This document shows, piece after piece, positions 1 through 9,078 of a stretch of 64,000 nucleotides of DNA. The DNA lies in NCBI GenBank assembly GCA_947493145.1, contig CANLPZ010000001.1:124001-188000 (forward strand), read 5' to 3'. Origin of the DNA: an uncultured Paracoccaceae bacterium. GTDB taxonomy: Bacteria > Pseudomonadota > Alphaproteobacteria > Rhodobacterales > Rhodobacteraceae. The notes below the pieces were generated by a model. The model saw only the letters and a list, made by a program, of their open reading frames with translations, did no database searches and was not told where the DNA came from. Positions within the stretch are counted from its first letter, which is position 1, and each line of letters begins with the position of its first letter. The translations under genes were made by a program, and so were the position numbers.

Positions 1-464
1 GCCTGAAATGGTTCAAAGGCACTGCAACATCCGCAATGGAATCGGCGAATTTCGAAAATTTCTTCCTACCCGTTATTACGATCGCGCTGTATGGCATGGG
101 CTATATCGCACGGATGACACGCGCATCGATGACAGAAGTCATGACAGCGCAATACATCAGAACCGCGCGATTAAAGGGGGTGAGCTTTGGCAACATCGTT
201 CTTAAACACGCACTTCGCAACGCGCTGATCGCGCCCTTTACCGTGATCATGTTGCAAATTCCGTGGTTATTGAACGGAGTCGTCATCGTCGAAACCTTGT
301 TCAACTACAAAGGTTTCGGTTGGGTTCTGGTCCAAGCCGCAGGTAACAACGACATCGATTTGTTGTTGGCCGTCTCTGTGGTCTCCGTCGTCGTTGTGCT
401 TTTGACACAGCTGATTTCTGACGTGGGCTATGTGTTCCTTAATCCTCGCATTCGAATTTCATAA
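1..464 (+). CDS. Dipeptide/oligopeptide-type ABC transporter permease (DppB-like), 5'-truncated
   Basis: Inner-membrane permease subunit of a peptide/nickel/oligosaccharide-class ABC importer. Only the C-terminal ~153 residues are in the window; the frame is open to the left edge, so the gene starts upstream. The EAA cytoplasmic loop that docks on the ATPase is visible (TARLKGVSFGNIVLKHALRN), followed by two hydrophobic segments and the short polar end typical of DppB. The next permease starts 12 bases after the stop and the fused ATPase follows, so this is one operon. Substrate cannot be read from the sequence; the binding protein must lie upstream. Confidence 0.9.
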   Translation, partial: LKWFKGTATSAMESANFENFFLPVITIALYGMGYIARMTRASMTEVMTAQYIRTARLKGVSFGNIVLKHALRNALIAPFTVIMLQIPWLLNGVVIVETLFNYKGFGWVLVQAAGNNDIDLLLAVSVVSVVVVLLTQLISDVGYVFLNPRIRIS

Positions 465-476
465 GGGAGCGCACAC

Positions 477-2117
477 ATGGATCCTTTAACTTGGACTGGC
501 GCTTTGGGCGCATATTTGAACCCCTTGTTGTTTGTGGCCTGCGCCGCGGTGGTTATTGCCGCTGTTGCAACGCCTGTTGCCTCAACACTAAACGCAACAT
601 TCTTGACCCCACGAATGGACGAAAAACAAATTTCTCGTGTTCCAACAGGGATTAGCTTTTGGATCGGCAGTCTCTTGTTCGCAGCGGTGGCGGGTCTTGG
701 TGCCGTCATGATTGGCGCGACCCCATTTGGCGGGGACGGACCGCTGTCCGGCATGCTGGGTGCCATCGGTGGTGCGCCATTCTTTGCGCTGCTGTTAAGT
801 GTTGGTGCAGGGCTTGCAACGGCAACGCGTATGATCGGGCCTGAACGGGTCGGCACATTCACCCTGTGGGCCGCGCTGGCATTGGTCACGATGGTCACAC
901 TTTATATCGTGCTTGGCATACTTACCCCATATGGCACGCTTGGTATCGTTGGCGAAATCTCACGTCAGCTTCTGCCTGTTTGGATCGCACTTATTGTCAC
1001 GTTTGTCCTGTCAATCAGCTTCAAACGTAAGCTTGGCCTTTACGGGAAACTGTTTGACAGCTTGATCGGAATGATTGGCTTTGGGCTTGTGATGTTCTGG
1101 GTTTTCACAGCCGTCTTTGGTGGACCATTGGACCTGATCGTCACCCATGACGCCTTGGAACAGGTTTCCGGTATGAAAAACAAAAAACCTGGCATTCCAC
1201 TGCGTGGCGCCGAAGCTGGCGATTTCCCGCACTATTTGTTGGGCGGCGACAATCTTGCCCGAGACGTATTCAGCCGCGTCATCAAAGGCGCATGGGTCGT
1301 TATCCAAATCGCACCATTGGCAACGCTCTTTGCCTTTATGGTTGGCATCACATTGGGCCTGCCCGCTGGATTTTACGGTGGGCGATTGGACACGATCCTA
1401 TCGTTTTTGGCGAACCTGATCCTCGCCTTCCCCGTGATCTTGTTGTTCTACCTTTTGGTGACACCAGAAATCGTCGAAACCGGAATCCCAAATTATATGG
1501 CAACGGTCCTGTTTTTGTTCCCACTGATCTTTGTCGCGGTGCTGTTGAATTCGCGTTACCACACACAGCCCACGATCCGCACCCCATTACTGGTTGTGGT
1601 TCTTGGGATCATGGGGTGGGTGTATCTGTCGCTGATTTCGGCGGCCGGAACCAAGGTGAACGTCCTTCCTCAGTTCTTTGACCTCTTCGACGTTCCATCA
1701 GGAATTTTGGTGGTCTTTGTGTCGGTTGTATTTGTAAACGCACCGACCGTTTTCCGGATTGTGCGGTCGCTGGCCATGGACATCAAAACCAGAGATTACG
1801 TTGCCGCTGCCCAAACCCGCGGCGAAGGCCCTTGGTACATTATGCTTTGGGAAATCTTGCCCAACGCCCGTGGCCCGCTGATCGTCGATTTCTGTTTACG
1901 TATTGGGTACACCACGATCCTTTTGGGCACTTTGGGTTTCTTTGGCCTTGGTTTGCCACCAGAAAGCCCAGACTGGGGATCAACCATCAACGATGGGCGA
2001 AAACTGTTGGCCGTGTATCTGCACCCTGCCCTTCCACCTGCCATTTCACTGCTGACCTTGGTTTTGGGGCTTAACTTGCTCGCCGATGGTCTGCGCGAAG
2101 AAAGCCTAAAGGATTAA
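477..2117 (+). CDS. ABC transporter permease (DppC-like) with long N-terminal membrane extension
   Basis: Second permease of the importer, 546 residues against roughly 280-310 for ordinary DppC/OppC. The familiar DppC core begins near residue 255 with the motif GGDNLARDVFSRVI and includes the EAA loop near residue 440 (AAAQTRGEGPWYIMLWEILP). The first ~230 residues are extra, with about six hydrophobic segments of unassigned function. A GGGAG ribosome site precedes the ATG. The ATPase starts 4 bases after the stop. The long form may be a lineage-specific subfamily; the base composition looks like its neighbours and gives no sign of recent transfer. Confidence 0.88.
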   Translation: MDPLTWTGALGAYLNPLLFVACAAVVIAAVATPVASTLNATFLTPRMDEKQISRVPTGISFWIGSLLFAAVAGLGAVMIGATPFGGDGPLSGMLGAIGGAPFFALLLSVGAGLATATRMIGPERVGTFTLWAALALVTMVTLYIVLGILTPYGTLGIVGEISRQLLPVWIALIVTFVLSISFKRKLGLYGKLFDSLIGMIGFGLVMFWVFTAVFGGPLDLIVTHDALEQVSGMKNKKPGIPLRGAEAGDFPHYLLGGDNLARDVFSRVIKGAWVVIQIAPLATLFAFMVGITLGLPAGFYGGRLDTILSFLANLILAFPVILLFYLLVTPEIVETGIPNYMATVLFLFPLIFVAVLLNSRYHTQPTIRTPLLVVVLGIMGWVYLSLISAAGTKVNVLPQFFDLFDVPSGILVVFVSVVFVNAPTVFRIVRSLAMDIKTRDYVAAAQTRGEGPWYIMLWEILPNARGPLIVDFCLRIGYTTILLGTLGFFGLGLPPESPDWGSTINDGRKLLAVYLHPALPPAISLLTLVLGLNLLADGLREESLKD

Positions 2118-2121
2118 TCCC

Positions 2122-4206
2122 ATGACACAGCAAGATTACGATGGACCAATCCTTGAAATCGAAAACCTATCGATTTCGTTCTTTACCCGTCTGCGCGAAA
2201 TTCCGGCGGTCATGGATTTCACATGCATCGTTCAACCTGGTGAGGCCATGGGCCTTGTCGGTGAATCTGGGTGCGGGAAATCGACTGTGGCACTGGGGGT
2301 GATGCAGGATTTAGGCGTCAATGGCCGCATTGTCGGCGGATCGATCAAATTCAAAGGCCGTGATCTGGGCGAAATGAGCGACGAAGAACTGCGTGATATT
2401 CGCGGATCAGAAATCGCAATGATTTACCAAGAACCTATGGCGTCCCTGAACCCTGCGATGAAAATCGGCAAACAGCTGATGGAAGTCCCGATGATCCATG
2501 AGGGTGTGAGCAAAGAAAAAGCCTATGAAATGGCTTTGGAAGTCGTCACCGACGTAAAGCTCCCCGATCCCAAACGGATATTAGAAAGCTTCCCACACCA
2601 GCTGTCAGGGGGGCAACAACAACGGATCGTCATCGCCATGGCGTTGATGTCGAAACCGGCCCTGCTGATTTTGGATGAACCGACAACTGCTTTGGACGTC
2701 ACGGTCGAAGCCGGCATTGTGCAGTTGGTAAAGGATTTGGGCAAAAAATACGGCACTTCGATGCTGTTTATTTCGCACAACCTTGGACTTGTCTTGGAAA
2801 CATGTGACCGAATTTGCGTGATGTATTCCGGCGAAACGGTGGAAACCGGCAGTATCGAAGACGTGTTCGACAAAATGCAGCACCCCTATACACAGGCGCT
2901 GTTTCGCTCGATCCCGCTGCCTGGGGCTGACAAAAACGCGCGGCCCTTGGTCGCCATCCCTGGCAATTTTCCACTGCCCCATGAACGACCACAGGGGTGT
3001 AATTTTGGGCCACGCTGCGACTATTTCGAGGATGGCTTGTGCAACACCGACGCGATCCCGATGTACCCAATCATTGGCGACGACCGCCACGAAACGCGTT
3101 GTTTGAAATTCCAAGAAATCGATTGGAACGCACCGCTCGCCATCACCGAAGTCAAAGAAAAGGCAGAAGTCGGCGATGTCGTTTTGAAAATGGACAACCT
3201 CAAAAAATATTATGAAGTCGCAGCCAATGCGCTCTTTGGGGGTGGCAACAAAAAGGTCGTTAAGGCCAATGAAACCTTATCGTTTGAGGCCCGCGAAAGC
3301 GAAACCCTCGCCATCGTTGGGGAATCCGGCTGTGGGAAATCCACCTTTGCAAAGGTCCTTATGGGGCTTGAAACGGCGACGGATGGTCAAATCCTGCTCG
3401 ACAATAAAAACGTCGAAGCAACCCCAATCGAAGACCGCGACACGAAAACCATTTCCGATGTTCAAATGGTGTTCCAAAACCCCTTTGATACGCTGAACCC
3501 CTCCATGACCGTGGGGCGCCAAATCATCCGCGCCTTGGAAATTTTTGGTATTGGCGCCAATGAGGCCGAACGCCGTGACCGAATGCTCACCCTATTGGAC
3601 TTGGTGAAACTGCCGCGCGCTTTTGCGGATCGAATGCCACGTCAATTGTCCGGCGGTCAAAAACAACGGGTCGGGATCGCACGGGCCTTTGCCGGGGGCG
3701 CGCGCATCGTTGTGGCGGACGAACCTGTGTCCGCTTTGGACGTTTCCGTCCAAGCGGCCGTGACCGACCTTTTGATGGAAATCCAACGCGAAGAAAAAAC
3801 CACGTTGCTCTTCATCAGCCACGATCTGTCGATTGTCCGCTATCTTTCAGACCGCGTGATGGTGATGTATCTCGGCCATGTGGTGGAAATGGGAAGCACA
3901 GACGCGGTGTTCCAACCGCCCTATCATCCCTATACCGAAGCCCTCCTTTCTGCGGTTCCAATTGCGGATACGTCGGTCGAAAAACAGCACATTGTGCTTG
4001 ACGGGGACATTCCTTCGGCCATGAACCCACCCACAGGATGCCCGTTCCAAACGCGCTGCCGTTGGAAATCTAAAGTTCCAAACAACCTGTGTGAACGCGA
4101 GGTCCCCCCCATTCAGATGCAGGACGGCGATCACCAGATTAAATGCCATTTAACAGCTGATGTTCTGGCACAAATGGAACCCGTTATCAAAATCGCAGCG
4201 GAATAA
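2122..4206 (+). CDS. Fused double ATP-binding protein of dipeptide-type ABC importer (DppD-DppF fusion)
   Basis: Cytoplasmic ATPase powering the preceding permeases, with two full nucleotide-binding domains in one 694-residue chain. Domain 1 has Walker A GESGCGKST (47-55), signature LSGGQQQR (161) and Walker B LLILDEPT (181). Domain 2 has Walker A GESGCGKST (400-408), signature LSGGQKQR (509) and Walker B with DEP near 533. Each domain ends in the cysteine-containing oligopeptide/dipeptide C-terminal extension (GCNFGPRCDYF and GCPFQTRCRWK), which can carry an Fe-S cluster in some family members. In most systems these are two separate proteins. Last gene of the operon, followed by a hairpin. 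Confidence 0.93.
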   Translation: MTQQDYDGPILEIENLSISFFTRLREIPAVMDFTCIVQPGEAMGLVGESGCGKSTVALGVMQDLGVNGRIVGGSIKFKGRDLGEMSDEELRDIRGSEIAMIYQEPMASLNPAMKIGKQLMEVPMIHEGVSKEKAYEMALEVVTDVKLPDPKRILESFPHQLSGGQQQRIVIAMALMSKPALLILDEPTTALDVTVEAGIVQLVKDLGKKYGTSMLFISHNLGLVLETCDRICVMYSGETVETGSIEDVFDKMQHPYTQALFRSIPLPGADKNARPLVAIPGNFPLPHERPQGCNFGPRCDYFEDGLCNTDAIPMYPIIGDDRHETRCLKFQEIDWNAPLAITEVKEKAEVGDVVLKMDNLKKYYEVAANALFGGGNKKVVKANETLSFEARESETLAIVGESGCGKSTFAKVLMGLETATDGQILLDNKNVEATPIEDRDTKTISDVQMVFQNPFDTLNPSMTVGRQIIRALEIFGIGANEAERRDRMLTLLDLVKLPRAFADRMPRQLSGGQKQRVGIARAFAGGARIVVADEPVSALDVSVQAAVTDLLMEIQREEKTTLLFISHDLSIVRYLSDRVMVMYLGHVVEMGSTDAVFQPPYHPYTEALLSAVPIADTSVEKQHIVLDGDIPSAMNPPTGCPFQTRCRWKSKVPNNLCEREVPPIQMQDGDHQIKCHLTADVLAQMEPVIKIAAE

Positions 4207-4222
4207 AACGCGGAATAAAACA

Positions 4223-4247
4223 ACGGGCGGCTGAAAAAGCCGCCCGT
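4223..4247. terminator. Hairpin between convergent genes, probable bidirectional terminator
   Basis: Ten-base-pair stem ACGGGCGGCT / AGCCGCCCGT with an A-rich loop, between the ABC ATPase (plus) and the transglycosylase (minus). On the minus strand it is followed by a T-rich run (TGTTTTATT), so it fits termination of the minus-strand gene better; the plus-strand side has only a weak T tract. Confidence 0.6.
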
Positions 4248-4307
4248 CTCATTCCCTATTGGCCGGTTTCCAATTGGCCAAAATATCCTCGCCGAAGGCA
4301 GGCAGCG

Positions 4308-4889
4308 TTAGCTGCCCATAATCACACGCACGTAGTTTCGCGTTTCTTTGAACGGTGGAACACCGCCGTATTTCTGCACGGCCCCTGGCCCCGCGTTATA
4401 CGCCGCCAAGGCCAATCGCCATGATCCAAAGGTGCGATATTGTTCCTTCAAATACTTCGCCCCACCCTCAAGGTTTTGATATGGATCACGTGGGTTCACT
4501 CCCAAATATTGTGCGGTTTGCGGCATGAGCTGCGCCAGACCGATTGCACCCTTGTGCGATCTTGCGCGCGCATTCCAGCCACTTTCTTGTTGAACCAGAC
4601 GTAAAAACAAATCTTCGGGTATACCGTGGCGGCGCGCGGCCGCCTTTGCCATCGATAAATATTCGCCGCGATATTTTCCGTTATATCCTGGGATCGACGC
4701 CTGCGGCACCCGCACGGTTGGCGGCTGCAACCGCACTGAATTTTTATACTGCGACGCGGCGCGGCTATCCAAAACATCCAACTGCGACGAAAACAACGCC
4801 GCGCGAGATTTCGATGACACACTTTCCGCTTGCGCCCCAGCTGCAATGACAGCCGAACTTAGCAAAACAACACTTAACCGCCCCAGCAC
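4308..4889 (-). CDS. Secreted lytic transglycosylase, SLT domain
   Basis: Murein lytic transglycosylase acting in the periplasm on glycan strands. With the chosen GTG start it is 193 residues, beginning with a signal peptide ([21 protein letters not shown]). The SLT domain fills the C-terminal half: catalytic Glu in QQESGWN (residue 102), then [13 protein letters not shown] and the [15 protein letters not shown] motif. I chose GTG at 4889 because GGAGG lies five bases before it and a clean signal peptide follows; an ATG at 4979 would add 30 residues without an obvious ribosome site. Diverges from ssb. Small stand-alone SLT proteins like this are common in Rhodobacterales. Confidence 0.85.
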   Translation of the reverse strand: MLGRLSVVLLSSAVIAAGAQAESVSSKSRAALFSSQLDVLDSRAASQYKNSVRLQPPTVRVPQASIPGYNGKYRGEYLSMAKAAARRHGIPEDLFLRLVQQESGWNARARSHKGAIGLAQLMPQTAQYLGVNPRDPYQNLEGGAKYLKEQYRTFGSWRLALAAYNAGPGAVQKYGGVPPFKETRNYVRVIMGS

Positions 4890-5052
4890 CCATGCCTCCA
4901 GACTTACATTTACGCAAAATATAGGTGTTTTGAGGAATTTGACCACCCTCAATGGTTCCCGCATGGACATTCTCATCATCTTAACTCAAAACTAGCAAAA
5001 ATTCGCTTTATAAGCGGTTAACCAGAATCATATTCCATAGGGGGGCATATCC

Positions 5053-5541
5053 ATGGCCGGATCGGTAAACAAAGTTATTCTCGTTGGAAACTTAGGACGT
5101 GACCCAGAGGTCCGCACCTTCCAAAACGGCGGCAAAGTGTGCAACCTGCGCATTGCAACATCAGAAACATGGAAAGACCGCAACACCGGCGAACGCCGTG
5201 AAAAAACAGAATGGCATTCCGTAGCGATCTTTAACGAAGGTTTAGTACGGGTCGCAGAGCAATACCTACGCAAAGGATCCACCGTCTATATCGAAGGCCA
5301 GCTGCAAACACGCAAATGGCAGGATCAATCTGGCCAAGACCGGTATTCAACCGAAGTCGTGCTTCAGGGCTTTAATTCAACGTTAACCATGCTTGGCGGT
5401 CGTGGTGACAACGGTGGCGGCGGTGGTGGGTATGCCCCAGCGGATCAAGGCGGCTATGGCGGTGGCGGATATGACAGCGGCCCATCCAGCGCGCCTGCCC
5501 CTTCTGGCCCCTCAGACATGGACGACGAAATTCCATTCTAA
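5053..5541 (+). CDS. ssb: Single-stranded DNA-binding protein
   Basis: Binds and protects single-stranded DNA in replication, repair and recombination. The 162 residues show the OB fold at the N-terminus (starting with [18 protein letters not shown]), a glycine-rich flexible linker (about 116-140), and the acidic tip DMDDEIPF that recruits partner proteins. Length and layout are normal for alphaproteobacterial SSB. A strong G-rich ribosome site precedes the ATG. I see no GTTC-N7-GTTC SOS box directly upstream, so LexA control is not indicated. A terminator hairpin follows. Confidence 0.97.
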   Translation: MAGSVNKVILVGNLGRDPEVRTFQNGGKVCNLRIATSETWKDRNTGERREKTEWHSVAIFNEGLVRVAEQYLRKGSTVYIEGQLQTRKWQDQSGQDRYSTEVVLQGFNSTLTMLGGRGDNGGGGGGYAPADQGGYGGGGYDSGPSSAPAPSGPSDMDDEIPF

Positions 5542-5569
5542 CATCAGCGTTTGCCACCAAGACGATCGG

Positions 5570-5593
5570 AAAACCCGCCATTCGGCGGGTTTT
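5570..5593. terminator. Intrinsic terminator after ssb, shared with aroB end
   Basis: Stem AAAACCCGCC / GGCGGGTTTT with a short loop, between convergent ssb (plus) and aroB (minus). Runs of A before and T after the stem let it work in both directions. Confidence 0.8.
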
Positions 5594-5632
5594 GCATTTT
5601 GAGTATTTTTGCAAAGAAGAAACAGGGGGCAC

Positions 5633-6745
5633 CTATCTCTGTACCAGCCCATCCGACAGCACGGCATGAACAACTGAGCGATCCACGTCCGAGGTGACAA
5701 ACGCATCCCCGATTGAACGCGCCATGATAAAGCGGAGTTTTCCATCCACGACTTTTTTGTCTTGTCCCATAAGATCAAGCAACGCATCCGCGTCAGGAAG
5801 ATCGCCATCGATATCGGCCAAATCGGTTTTCATTCCCATTGATTTCAACAATGCACGCACGCGGCTTGGATCCTCTTGCGAACAAAGCCCCAGACGCATG
5901 GATGTTTCAAAAGCCAATGCACAGCCAATCGCGACACCTTCGCCATGCAGCAATCGATCAGAATAGCCTGTCGCCGCTTCCAACGCATGGCAAAACGTAT
6001 GACCAAGGTTCAATAACGCACGATCACCCTGTTCGGTTTCATCACGCGCAACGATGTCTGCTTTCATTTCGCACGACCGTTTGACGGCGTGGATGCGGGC
6101 GCCGATGTCACCATCAGCCATGGCCGATCCGTTTTCTTCCAACCATTCAAAGAACGACGCATCGCCCAACATGCCGTATTTAACGACCTCACCACAGCCG
6201 GCCAAAAAATCACGGGGCGTTAGCGTTCCCAACACATCCACATCACACAAAACCAACGACGGTTGATGAAACGCGCCGATCAAATTTTTCCCATGGGGCG
6301 CATTGATCCCGGTTTTCCCCCCAACAGAACTGTCGACTTGCGCCAACAGTGAGGTCGGAATTTGGACAAACCGAACACCGCGGCGCAAAACCGCAGCCGC
6401 AAATCCGGCCAAATCACCGATAACACCACCGCCTAAGGCAACAACGATATCATTGCGTTCGACCTTTTGATCCAACAACCATTCGACAGCCCGTGTGAAC
6501 TGTGGCCATGCTTTGGTGCTTTCACCCGCCGGCAAAGTCAGCGCGACACTTTCAATTCCATCCTTAGCCAGCGCCGTTTGAAGCGTTTCCAAATGCAAGG
6601 CCGCAACGTTTTCATCTGTTAAAATGGCGACCCGAGGACGCGACAACATAGGTGCAAGAAATTCACCAGCGCGGCCCAAAAGCCCCTGACCAATGTGAAT
6701 GTCATAGCTGCGGTCCGCCAAATCAACGTGAACGGTTTCCATCAT
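5633..6745 (-). CDS. aroB: 3-dehydroquinate synthase
   Basis: Second step of the shikimate pathway: DAHP to 3-dehydroquinate, using NAD and a divalent metal. The 370 residues show the NAD-binding glycine motif GGGVIGD (105-111), the substrate motif GGKTGIN (142-148), and the metal ligands Glu186 (GCGEVVKYG), His249 (NLGHTFCHALE) and His267 (LLHGEG). The length is normal. It lies 2 bases downstream of aroK, the standard aroK-aroB operon giving two steps of aromatic amino-acid synthesis. Confidence 0.97.
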   Translation of the reverse strand: MMETVHVDLADRSYDIHIGQGLLGRAGEFLAPMLSRPRVAILTDENVAALHLETLQTALAKDGIESVALTLPAGESTKAWPQFTRAVEWLLDQKVERNDIVVALGGGVIGDLAGFAAAVLRRGVRFVQIPTSLLAQVDSSVGGKTGINAPHGKNLIGAFHQPSLVLCDVDVLGTLTPRDFLAGCGEVVKYGMLGDASFFEWLEENGSAMADGDIGARIHAVKRSCEMKADIVARDETEQGDRALLNLGHTFCHALEAATGYSDRLLHGEGVAIGCALAFETSMRLGLCSQEDPSRVRALLKSMGMKTDLADIDGDLPDADALLDLMGQDKKVVDGKLRFIMARSIGDAFVTSDVDRSVVHAVLSDGLVQR

Positions 6746-6747
6746 GT

Positions 6748-7329
6748 TTACCCTTTTGTCATGGCAAGAACGTCGTCGCGGGTTGCCAATGTTTTAAGTA
6801 CGGCGTCGCGCATCTGTTCAATGGAACATTCTGGCGGGGCTTGAACCGCCAGATCCGCCTTGGCGTAGGTTGGTGAGCGACTGTTATAAAGCTCCGTCAA
6901 TGTCTTTAACGGATCGCTGGTGCGTAACAAAGGGCGTGTATCCTTGTGTCGGACCCGTTCCCATAGCACTGGCAATGGCACATCAAGCCACACAGAACAG
7001 CCTTCCAAAGAAATAACCGCCCTGTTGTGATCTTGTAAAAACGCGCCGCCACCGGTTGATAACACGCCGATTTCCTCTTTCATCAAACGCGAAATGACTT
7101 CGGCCTCACGGTCGCGAAAAAACGCTTCGCCGTCGCGTTCGAATATCTCTGCGATACTCATATTGGCAGCACGCACAATTTCTTCGTCAGAATCGAGGAA
7201 CGGTACGTTCAACGCATCAGCAAGCGCCTTGCCGATCGCAGTTTTCCCTGCCCCCATCATACCGACAAGCACAACAGTTTTCCGTAAACACCCGTGATTG
7301 TCAGAGTTTTTTTCTTTTTGATCGGCCAT
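6748..7329 (-). CDS. aroK: Shikimate kinase
   Basis: Phosphorylates shikimate at the 3-hydroxyl with ATP. The 193 residues show a P-loop GMMGAGKT (23-30), the shikimate-binding DSDEEIV motif, and the STGGGAF motif (Walker B region) of the AroK/AroL family. It is about 15-20 residues longer than E. coli AroK because of a polar N-terminal extension. First gene of aroK-aroB; it diverges from the small membrane-protein gene at 7428. Confidence 0.95.
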   Translation of the reverse strand: MADQKEKNSDNHGCLRKTVVLVGMMGAGKTAIGKALADALNVPFLDSDEEIVRAANMSIAEIFERDGEAFFRDREAEVISRLMKEEIGVLSTGGGAFLQDHNRAVISLEGCSVWLDVPLPVLWERVRHKDTRPLLRTSDPLKTLTELYNSRSPTYAKADLAVQAPPECSIEQMRDAVLKTLATRDDVLAMTKG

Positions 7330-7427
7330 CTACTGCTCAAATCTTGATTTCTTGTCCTGAATGACGTGAACTGACACAAAAAGCCATATATAAAAATGGC
7401 AGACCACGAAGCGAGGCACAAAAAAAT

Positions 7428-7577
7428 ATGTGGCGACTTATCAAATTTTTGATTTATCTCATTGTCTTAGCGGCCGTCGCATTGGTGGCGTTTGCCTATT
7501 TGGGACCCATTTTCGGGTTTGATTTTTCTGCGCCGACGCAAACAGTGGTCCAGCCGGTGACCTTGGATGCGAATTAA
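7428..7577 (+). CDS. Small single-pass membrane protein upstream of xerD unit
   Basis: A 49-residue protein beginning MWRLIKFLIYLIVLAAVALV, a clear membrane segment after a short basic start, followed by about 25 periplasmic or polar residues. The stop overlaps the start of the next gene by 11 bases, which supports translation and coupling. No known domain. Short proteins of this shape sit at the same place in other Rhodobacterales as far as I recall, but I cannot check conservation here. Function unknown. Confidence 0.7.
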   Translation: MWRLIKFLIYLIVLAAVALVAFAYLGPIFGFDFSAPTQTVVQPVTLDAN

Positions 7578-9078
7578 AACGACTTTTTTTGCGCTGGTTT
7601 GCGCGTCTCCGATCTGGGCAAATGAACCCTTGTCCGTCATCGATTGGCTGTCAGAAAGCGTGGAACCTGTTGCACAGCCCGCCCCGATACCAACCGAAGA
7701 TGCTGTAAGCGACGGGGCCGCCACACCGGATGTAACGGTGAGCGCATTGGACGCGCCGTCGCCAGATGGTATTGGGATTTTGCCAACAAATTTGACGGGT
7801 TTGCCATCCAATTTGTGGTCAGGATCGGACGCGCAAACCGTGGCGACACTGGTGGCCGCGCAATCGGTGAACACATTGCCGGCTATTCACGGCTTACTTT
7901 CGACCCTTTTGCTGGCCGAAGCAGACCCGCCTGCCGCCGCTGGACCTGATGCTGTATTTTTCCTTGCACGGGTCGACAAACTGCTCGATATCGGCGCGTT
8001 GGAACCCGCGTCAGAGCTTTTGGCACGAACGGAACCCTCCAATCCTGCCTTGCTGCGGCGCGCCTTTGATGTTGGGCTATTGACCGGAAACGAGACCGAG
8101 ATTTGCGAACTCATGCGCGAACGGCCCAGCATCGCGCCAACCTATTCTGCACGCATTTTTTGTCTTGCACGCAACGGCGATTGGCCTGCCGCAGCCTTGA
8201 CGCTGAACACAGCGAAAGCTTTGGACAAGATCACCGACGAACAAGATCAATTGTTGGCGCGGTTTCTTGATCCTGAATTGTCCGAAACGATGCCAGCGCT
8301 GACCACCCCATCACGTGTGACGCCATTGGAATACCGCATGCGCGAAGCCATTGGCGAACCCCTCCCCACTCGCAATTTGCCACGTGCCTTTGCCCATGCG
8401 GATTTACGTTCCATTGCGGGCTGGAAACCGCAATTGGAAGCCGCTGAACGGCTGAGCCGAACCAACGCGATTTCTGAAAACCGTTTACTTGGGGTTTACA
8501 CAGATCGCACGCCTGCTGCATCGGGCGGTGTTTGGGATCGTGCGGAAGCGGTTCAACGTTTAGAAACGGCACTTTCGACCCGCGATCCAGCCGCAATTTC
8601 CGAACATTTGCCCGCTGTTTGGGAGGCCGCTGCCGAAGCCCAACTTGAGGTGGCTTTTGCCCGATTGTTTGGTGAAAAATTGCAAGGCCTGCCCTTAACA
8701 GACACCGCGCAAAACATTGCTGCGGTCATGGGGCTTTTGTCGGATACTTATGAAATCACAGCCAAGACATTGCCCGAAAACAGCCTGCCATTCGCGACCG
8801 CGATCGCCCAAGGCATAACGCCGCTCAACGCGACGTCGGCGCGTGAAATTGCAGTTAAGAATGGATTTGAAGGTGTTGATATTGCTCAACTTAAACAGTT
8901 TTCAGATAACGGTATGCTTGGGGAAGCTATTCTTCGGGCGATGGCCTTGTTTAACGAAGGGCTTAGAGGCGATGGCAGCGACGTCGCAACCGCGCTCAGC
9001 TTTTTCCGCCACATCGGATTAGAAGACACAGCCCGCCGTGCCGCACTTCAATATTTACTTATTCAGCGTGACGTATGA
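7567..9078 (+). CDS. Exported protein of unknown function, in xerD operon
   Basis: A 503-residue protein with an N-terminal signal sequence (MRIKTTFFALVCASPIWA) and otherwise soluble, alanine- and leucine-rich, largely helical sequence that looks repeat-like (possible TPR or Sel1-type helices in the middle) but has no motif I can name. It starts inside the end of the small membrane-protein gene and its stop overlaps the xerD start (ATGA). A periplasmic scaffold or cell-division-linked role is possible from the context but is only a guess. Confidence 0.75.
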   Translation: MRIKTTFFALVCASPIWANEPLSVIDWLSESVEPVAQPAPIPTEDAVSDGAATPDVTVSALDAPSPDGIGILPTNLTGLPSNLWSGSDAQTVATLVAAQSVNTLPAIHGLLSTLLLAEADPPAAAGPDAVFFLARVDKLLDIGALEPASELLARTEPSNPALLRRAFDVGLLTGNETEICELMRERPSIAPTYSARIFCLARNGDWPAAALTLNTAKALDKITDEQDQLLARFLDPELSETMPALTTPSRVTPLEYRMREAIGEPLPTRNLPRAFAHADLRSIAGWKPQLEAAERLSRTNAISENRLLGVYTDRTPAASGGVWDRAEAVQRLETALSTRDPAAISEHLPAVWEAAAEAQLEVAFARLFGEKLQGLPLTDTAQNIAAVMGLLSDTYEITAKTLPENSLPFATAIAQGITPLNATSAREIAVKNGFEGVDIAQLKQFSDNGMLGEAILRAMALFNEGLRGDGSDVATALSFFRHIGLEDTARRAALQYLLIQRDV

